A stretch of 64,000 bases of DNA from Saccharothrix obliqua. Its GTDB lineage: Bacteria; Actinomycetota; Actinomycetes; Mycobacteriales; Pseudonocardiaceae. Below the pieces are notes generated by a model. The model was not told the origin of the DNA and did not search any database. It worked only from the letters and a program-made list of their open reading frames with translations. Shown in pieces: positions 16,207 through 27,231 of this stretch. The position numbers and the translations under genes are program-made. Location of the stretch: the NCBI RefSeq assembly GCF_019375475.1, contig NZ_JAHXGQ010000005.1, positions 248,001-312,000 of the forward strand. The letters run 5' to 3'. The stretch's first letter is position 1. Each line of letters begins with the position of its first letter.

Positions 16207-16869
16207 ATGCCGAGTTCGCTGATCGTCGTGGGATTGGTGGTGGCCTGGTTGGTCGTCCTCGTCCCCATGGTCGCGCGCAAGCGCGCCGATGCGCGGACCA
16301 GCATGGAGGAGGAGTACGACGCCATGCCCGACGCCGAGTTCGACGAGTACGACGACTTCGCCGACGACGACTACGAGGAGATCGCCCACCGGCCGTACCG
16401 GCCCGGACGCGGCGGTTACGACCCGGAGACCGCGGCGATCGTCGCCCAGGCGAAGTACGCGTTCCGCCGCCGCGTCGTCGCGGCGCTGCTGCTGCTCGCG
16501 CTGGCCAGCGGTGTGGTGGCGGGCTTCTTCGTGCCGCTCGTGTGGTGGGGGCACGCGGCCGTCGACCTCGCGCTCGTGGGCTACCTCGGCTACCTGCGCC
16601 GGCAGGTGCGCATCGAGGAGGAGGTCCGCGCCCGTCGGCAGGCCCGGCTCGCCCAGAGCCGTCGCCGCCCGGTCGCGCGCCCGGTCGCCGTGCCGGACCC
16701 CGAGGAGTCGGTCGAGGCGGAGGAGGTCGCCGGGCTCGCGCCGCAGCCGCGCTTCGAGCACCACGTCCGGCCGGGCACCGTCGTGGTCGACACCGACGAC
16801 GAGGACCCGGTGTTCGTGGAGCTGGACGGGCCGGAGGCGCTGCCGTACCGCCGCGCCTCGGGCGAGTAG
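16207..16869 (+). CDS. GlpR-like membrane protein (gephyrin-like protein receptor family, Rv0996 type)
   Basis: A 220-residue protein. One N-terminal helix (SLIVVGLVVAWLVVLVPMVAR) is followed by an acidic cytoplasmic stretch rich in Asp/Glu/Tyr (about 35-65). Two closely spaced helices lie near 95-140. The C-terminal tail has a charged coiled region and an acidic end. It matches the layout of actinobacterial GlpR, the membrane receptor for the MoeA-like Glp at the division site in corynebacteria. ATG 16207 is chosen because GGGGGAGG lies 10 nt upstream; GTG 16198 is too close. The family call rests on topology and locus. Confidence 0.68.
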   Translation: MPSSLIVVGLVVAWLVVLVPMVARKRADARTSMEEEYDAMPDAEFDEYDDFADDDYEEIAHRPYRPGRGGYDPETAAIVAQAKYAFRRRVVAALLLLALASGVVAGFFVPLVWWGHAAVDLALVGYLGYLRRQVRIEEEVRARRQARLAQSRRRPVARPVAVPDPEESVEAEEVAGLAPQPRFEHHVRPGTVVVDTDDEDPVFVELDGPEALPYRRASGE

Positions 16870-16941
16870 GAGGGGGGTGGCAAAACCACCCCCGGACTAC
16901 TGATATGCTTCTCCCCGTACGACGGAACGACAACTGAACAC

Positions 16942-17014
16942 GGGGCTGTAGCGCAGTTGGTAGCGCGACTCGTTCGCATCGAGTAGGTCAGGGGTTCGAT
17001 TCCCCTCAGCTCCA
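16942..17014 (+). tRNA. tRNA-Ala (anticodon CGC)
   Basis: This 73-nt stretch folds into a full cloverleaf. The acceptor arm is GGGGCTG/CAGCTCC with discriminator A. It carries the G3-U70 wobble pair that identifies alanine tRNAs. The anticodon arm is ACTCG-TTCGCAT-CGAGT, giving anticodon CGC for codon GCG. The T-loop is GGTTCGATT. CCA is not encoded. Confidence 0.96.
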
Positions 17015-17461
17015 CGTAGCGATGGGCGAGGTGTGTCGACGGAGAGCGTCGACCGCCTCGCTTCGTCGTATTTCCTGGGGGTGCAACCCCCAGACCCCGC
17101 CCGGCGGGCTTCGCCCCCGGACCCCCGGCCGGCCGGCTTCGCCGCCGGATTCTCCCGGACTGGCTTCGTTGCCGGAGCTATCGCCCGGCTGGCTTCGCCG
17201 TCGGGACTGCCGGCTGGCTTCGCCGCTGAACCCCGCCCGGTTGGCTTTGCCGTCGGGTCTGCCGGCTGGCTTCGCCGCTGAACCCCGCCCGGTTGGCTTC
17301 GCCGTCGGGTCCCCGCCTTCGCTCGCTCGTCGTGGGGGCGTTGGCCCCTCGCCTGGTTGGCTTTGCTGCTGGGATCTTGCCTTGGTGGGCTTGCCGCTCG
17401 TGGGCGGGTTTTGCGGTTGTACAGCGGGGTGGTTGGAGAATGCCGCGGTGGGGGTGGGGAC
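17015..17461. repeat. Degenerate tandem repeats built on GGCTTCGCCG after tRNA-Ala
   Basis: From about 17105 to 17345 the motif (C/G)GGCTTCGCCG recurs every 20-30 bp. The clearest part is a 52-bp unit repeated twice with few changes, at 17212-17263 and 17264-17315. Frames through it encode repeated GFA/PA words with no domain, so I treat it as non-coding. The palindromic TTCG words suggest small hairpins. No integrase or att duplication is visible. Confidence 0.6.
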
Positions 17462-18181
17462 TTGAGCCGGAGAGCGTTCGCCGCCAGGGTGGGGTCCGCT
17501 GATCTGCGGGTGTTGTTGGAGAGCGGGCGGTCGGTTCGCTACGCCGCCGGGGATCACCTGATGCGCCAAGGGGATCCGGGTGACTGCGTGTGGGTGCTGC
17601 GGTCCGGGCGGGTCAAGGTCGTGGCTCGTGACGGGTCCGGGCACGACCGGTTGCTGGGCATCCGGGGCAAGGGCGAGCTGCTGGGTGAGATGTCCTGCGT
17701 GGATGACGGGCCGCGGTCGGCGTCGGTCGTCGCGCACGGCGCGGTGGAGGCCACCAAGATCACGAAGACGCGGTTCGTCGGCATCATGGACGAACGGCCC
17801 GCGGTCGCCCGTGAGGTGGTGCGCCAGGTGTCGCAGCGGTTGCGGGACGCTGAGCGCAAGCAGTCGGAGCTGACGTCGGAGAACGTCGACACCCGCGTGA
17901 CGCGGGTGCTCGTCGACCTGGTGGCGGAGTTCGTGGACGAGGGCTCCGCGGCACGGGGCGTGTCGGTGCCGCTGGGGCAGGAGGAGCTGGCGCAGCTCGC
18001 CGCCGCCTCGCACGTGTCGGCGCAGCGCGCGTTGCGGCGGCTGAGAACGCGGAAACTGGTGGTCACGGGGTACGGGCGGGTGGAGGTGCCGTGCGTCGCG
18101 TGCCTCGTCGCACTGTCCGGTCTGAACCACGCGAAAGACGTCACGGGATGTGGTGGCCACGGGGTCTGCCCCCAAAGGTGA
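17462..18181 (+). CDS. Crp/Fnr-family transcriptional regulator
   Basis: A regulator of about 239 residues. The N-terminal half is a cyclic-nucleotide-binding beta-roll: RYAAGDHLMRQGDPGDCVWVL and GELLGEMSCVDDGPRSASVVA, the latter like a phosphate-binding cassette. The C-terminal winged helix has LGQEELAQLAAASHVSAQRALRRL. It is followed 39 bp later by a cyclase-like gene, so a local nucleotide signal is possible. The start is uncertain; TTG 17462 or GTG 17489 fit best. The tail beyond the HTH contains four cysteines (VPCVACLVAL, TGCGGHGVC), which is unusual and may bind a metal. Confidence 0.8.
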   Translation: MSRRAFAARVGSADLRVLLESGRSVRYAAGDHLMRQGDPGDCVWVLRSGRVKVVARDGSGHDRLLGIRGKGELLGEMSCVDDGPRSASVVAHGAVEATKITKTRFVGIMDERPAVAREVVRQVSQRLRDAERKQSELTSENVDTRVTRVLVDLVAEFVDEGSAARGVSVPLGQEELAQLAAASHVSAQRALRRLRTRKLVVTGYGRVEVPCVACLVALSGLNHAKDVTGCGGHGVCPQR

Positions 18182-18220
18182 TCGCAATCGCCGAACCCCT
18201 TCCCCGGCAAGAGAGGCAAC

Positions 18221-18925
18221 GTGAGCGCACTCGCACTCGCCCGCACCGTGCTGCGGTTGGACGTCGTCGGTTCCAGCGCCGGCGGCCGCGGCAGGCAGGT
18301 GCACCTGGACCGCGCGCTGGAAGCCGTGCTGGACCGGGCGATCGACGCGGTCCGCGACCCCCGCTACCCGATCGCCGGCTCGTTCCGGCGCGCCGACGGG
18401 GACAGCGCCACGCTGGTGGTCGAAGCCGGGGTCGCGAAGGCGTGGGTCGTGGCGGACTTCGTGCTGCGGGAGGTGCTGATCGCCGTGGGCGAGGAGAACC
18501 GGGTGGCGAACCCGGAGCACCGGCTGCGGCTGCGGGTCGCGATCGACCACGGCGAGATCGTGGTGGAGGGTCAGCACGTGGGCGGTGACCCGGTGGTGGC
18601 CACCGCGCGGCTGGTGGACGCGCCGCGGTTGCGCGAGTCGCTGGCCGACGCGCCGGACCAGGACCTGGGGCTGATCGTGTCCGACCGGTTCCACGGCGAG
18701 GTGGTGCGGCGTGGTGAGCGGGGGCTGGACCAGGTGGCGTTCCAACCGGTCGACGTCCCGGTCAGCGGGTCCCGGCTGATGGGCTGGCTCTGGGTGCCGC
18801 CCGGTGGCACCCGCATCCCCCGCGCCCGCCGGGACCGGTCCGCCGCGAAGTCCGCGGACGGCGTCCGCATCATGCGGGCCGGGTCGCCGGACGTCCTGCT
18901 GGACCTGGTGGGCCCGGACGACTAG
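18221..18925 (+). CDS. Class III nucleotidyl cyclase-like protein
   Basis: A 234-residue soluble protein with the outline of a class III cyclase catalytic domain. Segments that match the fold are RLDVVGSSAGG (first metal-Asp region), FRRADGDSATLVVE (GDx hairpin), and LRLRVAIDHGEIVVEGQHVGGDPVVATARLVDAP. The last resembles the GIHxGEV...GxxVNxAARL stretch of true cyclases. Some catalytic residues differ, so it may be a low-activity or sensor-only form. The gap to the Crp-type gene is 39 bp with an AGAGAGG ribosome site. The C-terminal 50 residues are basic with no known domain. Confidence 0.6.
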   Translation: MSALALARTVLRLDVVGSSAGGRGRQVHLDRALEAVLDRAIDAVRDPRYPIAGSFRRADGDSATLVVEAGVAKAWVVADFVLREVLIAVGEENRVANPEHRLRLRVAIDHGEIVVEGQHVGGDPVVATARLVDAPRLRESLADAPDQDLGLIVSDRFHGEVVRRGERGLDQVAFQPVDVPVSGSRLMGWLWVPPGGTRIPRARRDRSAAKSADGVRIMRAGSPDVLLDLVGPDD

Positions 18926-19041
18926 GAGCCGCCCTCGAAGCCGGAGCGCGGCCCGGACCGCCCCTGCCGGCGCGGGGAGGGCGGGGCCTAGCGGTATCAG
19001 GGCGCTTGTCTCTGCCTCTTGTCCGGTATGGGGATGGGCCG

Positions 19042-19848
19042 ATGACCACGACCGTCAGCTTCGTCGCGCACCCCGACGACGACCTGCTGTTCATGAGCCC
19101 GGACGTCCTGTCCGACGTCCGGGCGGGTTTCGGGGTGTGGGTGGTGTACCTGAGCGCCGGCGACCTGCCCTGCGGCGAGGGTTTCCGGGCCTGTGGCATG
19201 GAATACGCCGACATGCGCATCCACGGCGAGCGCGCGGCCTACGCGCGGGCCGCGAACGTCGCGAACCGGTGGACGTTCGAGGAGCTGTCGCTCGGCGGGC
19301 ACCGGGTCGCCACGAACACGTTGGACGGCACCGGGGTCCGGCTGGCCTTCATGTTCATCCACGCCGCGGGCGGCAGCGACCAGGTGGGCGACCTGGCGCG
19401 GATGGTGCTCGACGGCGGGTTCCAGGCCCGGCCGATCGACGGGCGCGCCCCGTACACGCGGGACTCGTTCCTCGGCGTGCTGCGTGACCTGCTGCGCCGG
19501 GCCGGGCCGGACTACGTGCGGACGTTGAGCACCGTCGGGCACCGCGAGGGCGACCGGGACCACGTCGACCACACGGCCGCCGCGATCCTGGCGGCGCTGG
19601 CGGACCGCGACGAGCACGGCCGCACGTGGATCCGGCGCGACGAGTACGACGGGTACGTGATCCGGCAGCGGCCGGAGAACTGGTCCGGGTTCTGGCGTGA
19701 CGAGAAGGCCGCCGCGTGGCGGGAGTACCGCCGGCACGACCCGGAGCTGGGGCCGAACGACTGGGACGAGGTGATGGAGCGCCAGTACCGGCAACGGGTG
19801 TTCGAGGCGGGCGACCCGTGGACCCCTCCCGACGACTTCTCGGTCTGA
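19042..19848 (+). CDS. PIG-L family deacetylase
   Basis: A 268-residue zinc-dependent N-deacetylase of the PIG-L/LmbE superfamily (MshB and Mca are relatives). The zinc motif AHPDDDLLF lies at residues 8-16. The third ligand region is HREGDRDHVDHTA near residue 175. Substrates in this family are N-acetylglucosamine conjugates such as mycothiol precursors, lipid-linked sugars or antibiotics; which applies here is unknown. ATG 19042 is chosen because it opens directly onto the conserved core. It is followed 21 bp later by the PNPOx-fold gene. Confidence 0.85.
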   Translation: MTTTVSFVAHPDDDLLFMSPDVLSDVRAGFGVWVVYLSAGDLPCGEGFRACGMEYADMRIHGERAAYARAANVANRWTFEELSLGGHRVATNTLDGTGVRLAFMFIHAAGGSDQVGDLARMVLDGGFQARPIDGRAPYTRDSFLGVLRDLLRRAGPDYVRTLSTVGHREGDRDHVDHTAAAILAALADRDEHGRTWIRRDEYDGYVIRQRPENWSGFWRDEKAAAWREYRRHDPELGPNDWDEVMERQYRQRVFEAGDPWTPPDDFSV

Positions 19849-19869
19849 GCGGCCGGCACGCTCGGCGGT

Positions 19870-20352
19870 GTGCACGAGACATCCGCGGACATGGTGTGGT
19901 TGCAGGAGTTGCTGGACGAGTCGTACGCGGCGGCAGGTGCGCACCTGCGGTCCGTCGTGACGCCGGAGCGCCGGTTGGACGCGGCGGGCGTGGTCGCCGA
20001 GCTGGGCGCGATGCGCGTGATGGCGCTGGCCACCACGACCGCGCGCGGTGAACCCCGGGTCGGACCGGTGGACGGGCTGTTCCACCGGGGCAGGCTGCAC
20101 TTCGGCTCGGGCGCGGATTCGGTGCGGTTCCGGCACATCCGGGCGCAGCCCGCGGTGTCCGCGTCGGTCATCGAGGGCGAGCGGTTGCAGGTCACGGTGC
20201 ACGGCGTCGCGCGCGAGGTGCGACCGGACGACGAGCTGACGGCGTTCCTGGTCGGCGTGTACGGCCGGGAAGCCTGGGACGGCTGGATGAGCGCGCTGCC
20301 GTGGGCGCGGATCGAGCCGACGCGGATGATCGCGTTCCGCAGCCGCCGCTAG
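19870..20352 (+). CDS. Pyridoxamine 5'-phosphate oxidase-fold protein
   Basis: A 160-residue split-barrel protein that probably binds FMN or F420. The typical sequence MALATTTARGEPRVGPVDGLFHRGRLHFGS opens the barrel (written here only as a region, about 55-85, with the core ALATTTARGEPRVGPVDG). VSASVIEGERLQVTVHG follows. Actinobacteria use many such proteins as F420-dependent reductases or heme-binding proteins. The start is GTG. It lies in a close run with the deacetylase upstream and the fusion helicase 10 bp downstream. Confidence 0.8.
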   Translation: MHETSADMVWLQELLDESYAAAGAHLRSVVTPERRLDAAGVVAELGAMRVMALATTTARGEPRVGPVDGLFHRGRLHFGSGADSVRFRHIRAQPAVSASVIEGERLQVTVHGVAREVRPDDELTAFLVGVYGREAWDGWMSALPWARIEPTRMIAFRSRR

Positions 20353-20362
20353 GATCGGGTCG

Positions 20363-23323
<2,961 letters not shown>

Positions 23324-23441
23324 CACCAGCCGTTTTCCCTGGCGTTAACACGCGTACGTGGTGACTTAACCGTTTGTCGCGTGGTTGTACGAGGCTCTGA
23401 GCAGCGAAAATAACTCAAACAAGATCACAAATGGACTGGAC

Positions 23442-23458
23442 CATAACTCAATGTTATG
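23442..23458. promoter_or_regulatory. Palindrome in the AT-rich promoter region of the secreted protease
   Basis: CATAAC and GTTATG flank TCAAT, a perfect 6-bp inverted repeat in an unusually AT-rich stretch (about 23405-23475). It lies about 100 bp before the protease ATG and could be a repressor or activator site. No consensus is recognised. Confidence 0.4.
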
Positions 23459-23498
23459 ACTTGACTGGCATATCCGCCGTCCGGCTCGGCCGGCTAGC

Positions 23499-23510
23499 TT
23501 GTGATCACAA
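23499..23510. promoter_or_regulatory. TTGTGATCACAA palindrome upstream of the secreted protease
   Basis: A perfect 12-bp palindrome 44 bp before the ATG. The half-site TGTGA is the Crp/GlxR half-site, but the usual 6-bp spacer is missing, so Crp binding is doubtful. It is recorded as a likely operator or 5'-leader hairpin. Confidence 0.35.
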
Positions 23511-23554
23511 CGGCCCCGCATCCCGTGTCACCACCCCCTGCAAGGAGACAGCGG

Positions 23555-24859
23555 ATGACTCGACGCATCGCCGCCGCCGTCGCCGTAGCGGTCCTGAGCA
23601 CTGCCGGAGTGGCAGTCGCACTGACCTCCACCGCGAACGCCGGCCCACCCGCGCAAGCGGCTGATCCCGGAGTCCTCGCGGCCATGGCCCGTGATTTCAA
23701 GATCACGCCGGACCAGGCCCGCGACCGGCTCGTCCGGGAGGCTGAAGCCTCCCAGGCGGACACCAGGCTGAAGGCCCGGCTCGGCGGTTCCTACGCCGGC
23801 GGCTGGCTCAACGGCGACGCCACGCAGCTGACCGTCGCGGTCACCGACCGCGCGCAGATCCAGGCGGTCAAGGACGCCGGCGCGACGCCGGTCGTCGTGC
23901 AGCGCAGCCAGATCCAGCTCGACGGCATCAAGAGCAAGCTCGACGCCAACCGGAGCACCCCGGAGGGCGTCCCCGCCTGGTACGTGGACGTGGAGACCAA
24001 CTCGGTCGTCGTCCTCGCGCGGAATGTCGAGAACGCCAAGGCGTTCGTCAAGTCGAGCGGCGTCAGCGAGGGCGACGTCCGCATCGAGAAGAGCACCGAG
24101 AACCCGCGTCCCCTGATCGACGTGATCGGTGGCAACGCCTACTACATGGGCGGCGGCGGTCGCTGCTCGGTCGGCTTCTCGGTCAACGGCGGCTTCGTGA
24201 CCGCGGGCCACTGCGGTCGGGTGGGCACCTCCACCACGCAGCCGAGCGGTTCGTTCGCCGGGTCCACCTTCCCGGGCCGCGACTACGCGTGGGTCCGCGT
24301 CTCCGCGGGCAACACCATGCGTGGCCTGGTGAACCGCTACCCCGGTAGCGTCGCGGTGAAGGGCTCCGCCGAGGCGGCGGTCGGCGCTTCGGTCTGCCGC
24401 TCCGGTTCCACGACCGGTTGGCACTGCGGCACCATCCAGCAGAAGAACACCTCGGTGACCTACCCCGAGGGCACCATCTCCGGTGTCACCCGCACCAACG
24501 CCTGCGCCGAGCCCGGCGACTCCGGTGGTTCGTGGGTCTCCGGCGACCAGGCCCAGGGCGTCACCTCCGGCGGCTCCGGGAACTGTTCCTCCGGCGGCAC
24601 GACGTACTTCCAGCCGGTGAACCCGATCCTCCAGGCGTACGGCCTCCAGCTGGTCATCGAAGGCGGCACGACGACGAGCAACACCACGTCGACGACCACC
24701 AGCGACAACGGCAACACGACCTGGCAGCCGGGCGTCGCGTACACGGCCGGTAACACGGTCACGTACAACGGCGTCGGGTACCGGTGCTTGCAGGGGCACA
24801 CGTCCCAGCCCGGTTGGGACCCGCCGACGGCACCCGCTCTGTGGGCGCGCGTGGGCTAG
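23555..24859 (+). CDS. Secreted streptogrisin/alpha-lytic-type serine protease with chitin-binding module
   Basis: A 434-residue exported pre-pro-protease. The signal peptide is about residues 1-30 (AAAVAVAVLSTAGVAVALTS). A pro-region of the alpha-lytic type (about 35-185) is followed by the S1 domain. The triad is visible as FVTAGHCG (His), GRDYAWVRV (Asp) and EPGDSGGSW (Ser), with paired cysteines. A threonine/serine linker leads to a C-terminal CBM5/12 domain with TWQPGVAYTAGNTVTYNG. It probably degrades extracellular protein while bound to chitin. ATG 23555 follows AAGGAG. A strong hairpin after the stop ends the transcript. Confidence 0.92.
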   Translation: MTRRIAAAVAVAVLSTAGVAVALTSTANAGPPAQAADPGVLAAMARDFKITPDQARDRLVREAEASQADTRLKARLGGSYAGGWLNGDATQLTVAVTDRAQIQAVKDAGATPVVVQRSQIQLDGIKSKLDANRSTPEGVPAWYVDVETNSVVVLARNVENAKAFVKSSGVSEGDVRIEKSTENPRPLIDVIGGNAYYMGGGGRCSVGFSVNGGFVTAGHCGRVGTSTTQPSGSFAGSTFPGRDYAWVRVSAGNTMRGLVNRYPGSVAVKGSAEAAVGASVCRSGSTTGWHCGTIQQKNTSVTYPEGTISGVTRTNACAEPGDSGGSWVSGDQAQGVTSGGSGNCSSGGTTYFQPVNPILQAYGLQLVIEGGTTTSNTTSTTTSDNGNTTWQPGVAYTAGNTVTYNGVGYRCLQGHTSQPGWDPPTAPALWARVG

Positions 24860-24882
24860 CGGCAAGCTGCACGCGCGGGGGA

Positions 24883-24906
24883 GGGGCCCGGCGGACGTCG
24901 GGCCCC
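24883..24906. terminator. Terminator-like hairpin after the protease
   Basis: GGGGCCCG and CGGGCCCC form a perfect 8-bp stem with an 8-nt loop, 23 bp after the protease stop, followed by CCTTCC. Probable intrinsic terminator. Confidence 0.65.
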
Positions 24907-24972
24907 CCTTCCTCTCGCGTATCCCGGGGATGACGGGGCGTTTGCGGAGGCGCCCCGCCCCCACTCACAGGT

Positions 24973-25010
24973 CGCGCGGGCGATCGGGAGCGGACCCGAT
25001 CGCCCGCGCG
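24973..25010. terminator. Very strong 16-bp hairpin
   Basis: The arms at 24973-24988 and 24995-25010 are perfect 16-bp reverse complements with a 6-nt loop (AGCGGA). It lies between the protease and the kinase gene and probably isolates the two transcripts in both directions. Confidence 0.65.
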
Positions 25011-25131
25011 CCGTGTTGTGCGCCGGGTGGCGGGAAACCACCCGTGTTCAGGGGAGAACTCGACCACCTTGCCCGTGCGGCAGTGGTGGGATGGCCACCA
25101 CCCGTACCCTGAGGGGCGACGAGAAGGGGTG

Positions 25132-27105
25132 GTGGCGGCCGTGGAACTGGCCAAGTCGTTGCTGGCGTGGCTGCACGGCTGGACCGCCGTCCCGGTGTGC
25201 CCCGGCGACTGGGCGTGGACGCTGACCGCGTTGGGCGGGTTCATCGGCCTGCTGCCGACGGTGGCCGCGCTGCTGTCGATCGCCGTCCGCCGGGTGGTCG
25301 GCAACTCCTACGGCCCGGTGACCGGTGGGATCTTCGCCGTGCTCGGCGTCACCGCGACCCTGGTGCTGCCGTGGGTGTTGTTCTCCGGCTCGGTCAACGC
25401 CTTGCGCACCAACTCCCTCGAGGGCCTGGGCACGTTGAACGACTCGCCGTGCTTCGCGGTCTCCCAGGGCAGGTACCTGCTCGGCGGGCCGTCGATCTGG
25501 CCGGCGATCACCGGGCGCTCCGGGATCGTGTTCCAGGTGGCGGCCGGTGCGACGGCGTTGCTCGCCCTGCTGTGCCTGGTGTTCGTGATGATGCAGGCCG
25601 GATCGGCGTTCCGGCTCGGCCCGAACTGGCCGAGGCGCGTGTTCTGGCCGCCGTTCCTGGTCCTCCTCGTGGCCACGTCGTCGCTTCCGGTGACGGTGGT
25701 GGGCCACCTGCTGCTCGGGTTCTCGCCGGTTGCGCTGATCGGGTCCTTCGTCGTGCGGGTTTTCGGGTTGACTACGGCCATGCTGAACCGCCCCGGCCGG
25801 GATCGCGGCACACCGGCCCCCGCCACCCCGTCACCCGCGTCGGCGCAACCGGCGACGCCGGCCGCGTCGGCCGCGTCGGCGCGGAACAACCCGCCGCCCT
25901 ACCAGGGACCGCCGAAGCCGCCGCCGTACCAGCCGGCGCAGGTGCCGCCCTACCGACCGGTGCCGCCGTACCACCCGAACCCGCCGGCGCGGCAACCCGT
26001 CCGGCAGTACCCGCCGACGCGGGTCGAGCCGTCGCCGTCCGAACCGCGGCCGACGCGGGTCGAGCCGGGTCCGGCGCCCACGCGCGTCGACCCGAGTGCT
26101 TTGCCGACGCGCGTCGAGCCGGGTCCCGTGCCGACGCGGGCCGAGCAGCCGGCCCAGCTCGCCGACACCCCGGGGCCGCTGCCGTTCGGTCCCGGCGCGA
26201 GCACGCCGCCACCGCCGTCACCCACCGCCGACGGCATGGTGTGGAACCCGGCAGGCGGGCGGTTCCGGCGCGTGCGGCAGCTCGGGCGCGGCGGGTTCGG
26301 CACGGTGTGGCTGGCCGTGGACACCCAGCTCGACCGCACCGTCGCCGTGAAGCTCGCGCACGCACCGGACAACGACACCGAGCAGCGGATGCTGCGGGAG
26401 GCGCGGGCGCTGGCCGCCGTGCGGCACCCGAACTGCGTGCGCGTGTTCGACATCGTGCAGGACCCGGACGGCCTGGCCATCGTCATGGAGTACATCGACG
26501 GCCGGCCGCTGTCGGACGTGGTGCTGGACAACGGTCTCCTCCAGGACACCCTCGCGGCCCGGCTGTGGGTGAACATGGCGGACGCCCTCGCCGCCGCGCA
26601 CGAGCAGGGCGTGCTGCACCGGGACGTGAAGCCCTCCAACGTGATCGTCGACGGCAGCGGTTCGGCGCACCTGATCGACTTCGGCATCGCGCGCTCCAAG
26701 GGCGACAGCACGTTGACCGCCACCGGGATGATGGTCGGCACGCCCGACTTCCTCGCACCGGAGACGGCACGCGGTGAGGCGGCCAGTCCCGCGTCCGACG
26801 CCTGGCAGTTGGCCGCCACGGTCAGCTACGCGCTCACCGGACACCCGCCGCGGGGCACGCGGGAGAACCCGATCTCGGCCCTGATGGCCGCCGCGCAGGG
26901 CGAGCCGTGCGTGAAGCTGCCGCAGCACAGCGCCCACACCCGGCTGCTGACCAGTGCGCTGGACGCCGACCCGGCCCGTCGCCCGTCGCTGTCGTCCGTC
27001 CGGGCCGAACTCGGCTCGTGGCTGTCGCAGGCGGGTGTCAGCAAGGAGGGCCCGGTGACCCGGCTGATCGACCGCCCCGAGCCGCCGACGCGTCGCGTGC
27101 GTTGA
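25132..27105 (+). CDS. Membrane Ser/Thr protein kinase with C-terminal kinase domain
   Basis: About 657 residues. The N-terminal 220 residues hold four or five membrane helices (LTALGGFIGLLPTVAALLS, FAVLGVTATLVLPWVLF, ATALLALLCLVFVMM and others). A proline-rich linker follows with five PTRVE/PTRVD-type repeats. The kinase domain is at the C-terminus (about 375-640): LGRGGFGTVWLAVD, VAVK, HRDVKPSNVIVD, DFGIARSKGD and APE. This order is the reverse of PknB-type kinases. The PTRVE threonines resemble FHA-binding sites, an inference. GTG 25132 or 25141 after GAGAAGGGG is the likely start. The first lasso cassette begins a few bases after its stop. Confidence 0.85.
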   Translation: MAAVELAKSLLAWLHGWTAVPVCPGDWAWTLTALGGFIGLLPTVAALLSIAVRRVVGNSYGPVTGGIFAVLGVTATLVLPWVLFSGSVNALRTNSLEGLGTLNDSPCFAVSQGRYLLGGPSIWPAITGRSGIVFQVAAGATALLALLCLVFVMMQAGSAFRLGPNWPRRVFWPPFLVLLVATSSLPVTVVGHLLLGFSPVALIGSFVVRVFGLTTAMLNRPGRDRGTPAPATPSPASAQPATPAASAASARNNPPPYQGPPKPPPYQPAQVPPYRPVPPYHPNPPARQPVRQYPPTRVEPSPSEPRPTRVEPGPAPTRVDPSALPTRVEPGPVPTRAEQPAQLADTPGPLPFGPGASTPPPPSPTADGMVWNPAGGRFRRVRQLGRGGFGTVWLAVDTQLDRTVAVKLAHAPDNDTEQRMLREARALAAVRHPNCVRVFDIVQDPDGLAIVMEYIDGRPLSDVVLDNGLLQDTLAARLWVNMADALAAAHEQGVLHRDVKPSNVIVDGSGSAHLIDFGIARSKGDSTLTATGMMVGTPDFLAPETARGEAASPASDAWQLAATVSYALTGHPPRGTRENPISALMAAAQGEPCVKLPQHSAHTRLLTSALDADPARRPSLSSVRAELGSWLSQAGVSKEGPVTRLIDRPEPPTRRVR

Positions 27106-27188
27106 GGTGCGGGCACGATCGGCGGACATGGGTGGACCTGCGGGTGAATCGGGTGCGTGGGGTCGGGTTCGGCGGGGATGATTGCGGT

Positions 27189-27208
27189 GCGTGCCGTGCG
27201 GGGTACGC
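27189..27208. promoter_or_regulatory. Conserved palindrome upstream of precursor 1
   Basis: GCGTGCC and GGTACGC flank a 6-nt loop (GTGCGG), with one G-U pair if RNA. It ends exactly 23 nt before the GTG. Equivalent elements precede the other three precursors with the same arm length, loop length and distance. Confidence 0.6.
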
Positions 27209-27231
27209 ACTGTAGTCAGAGGAGGTTGATC

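Noticed and set aside
16942..17014. tRNA-Ala as an integration site of a mobile element
   Set aside because: No integrase, no duplicated tRNA 3' end and no phage or plasmid genes are seen in the following 10 kb.
17022..17465. 147-codon open frame after tRNA-Ala
   Set aside because: It is made of the GGCTTCGCCG repeat, has no domain and all frames are open because of base composition.
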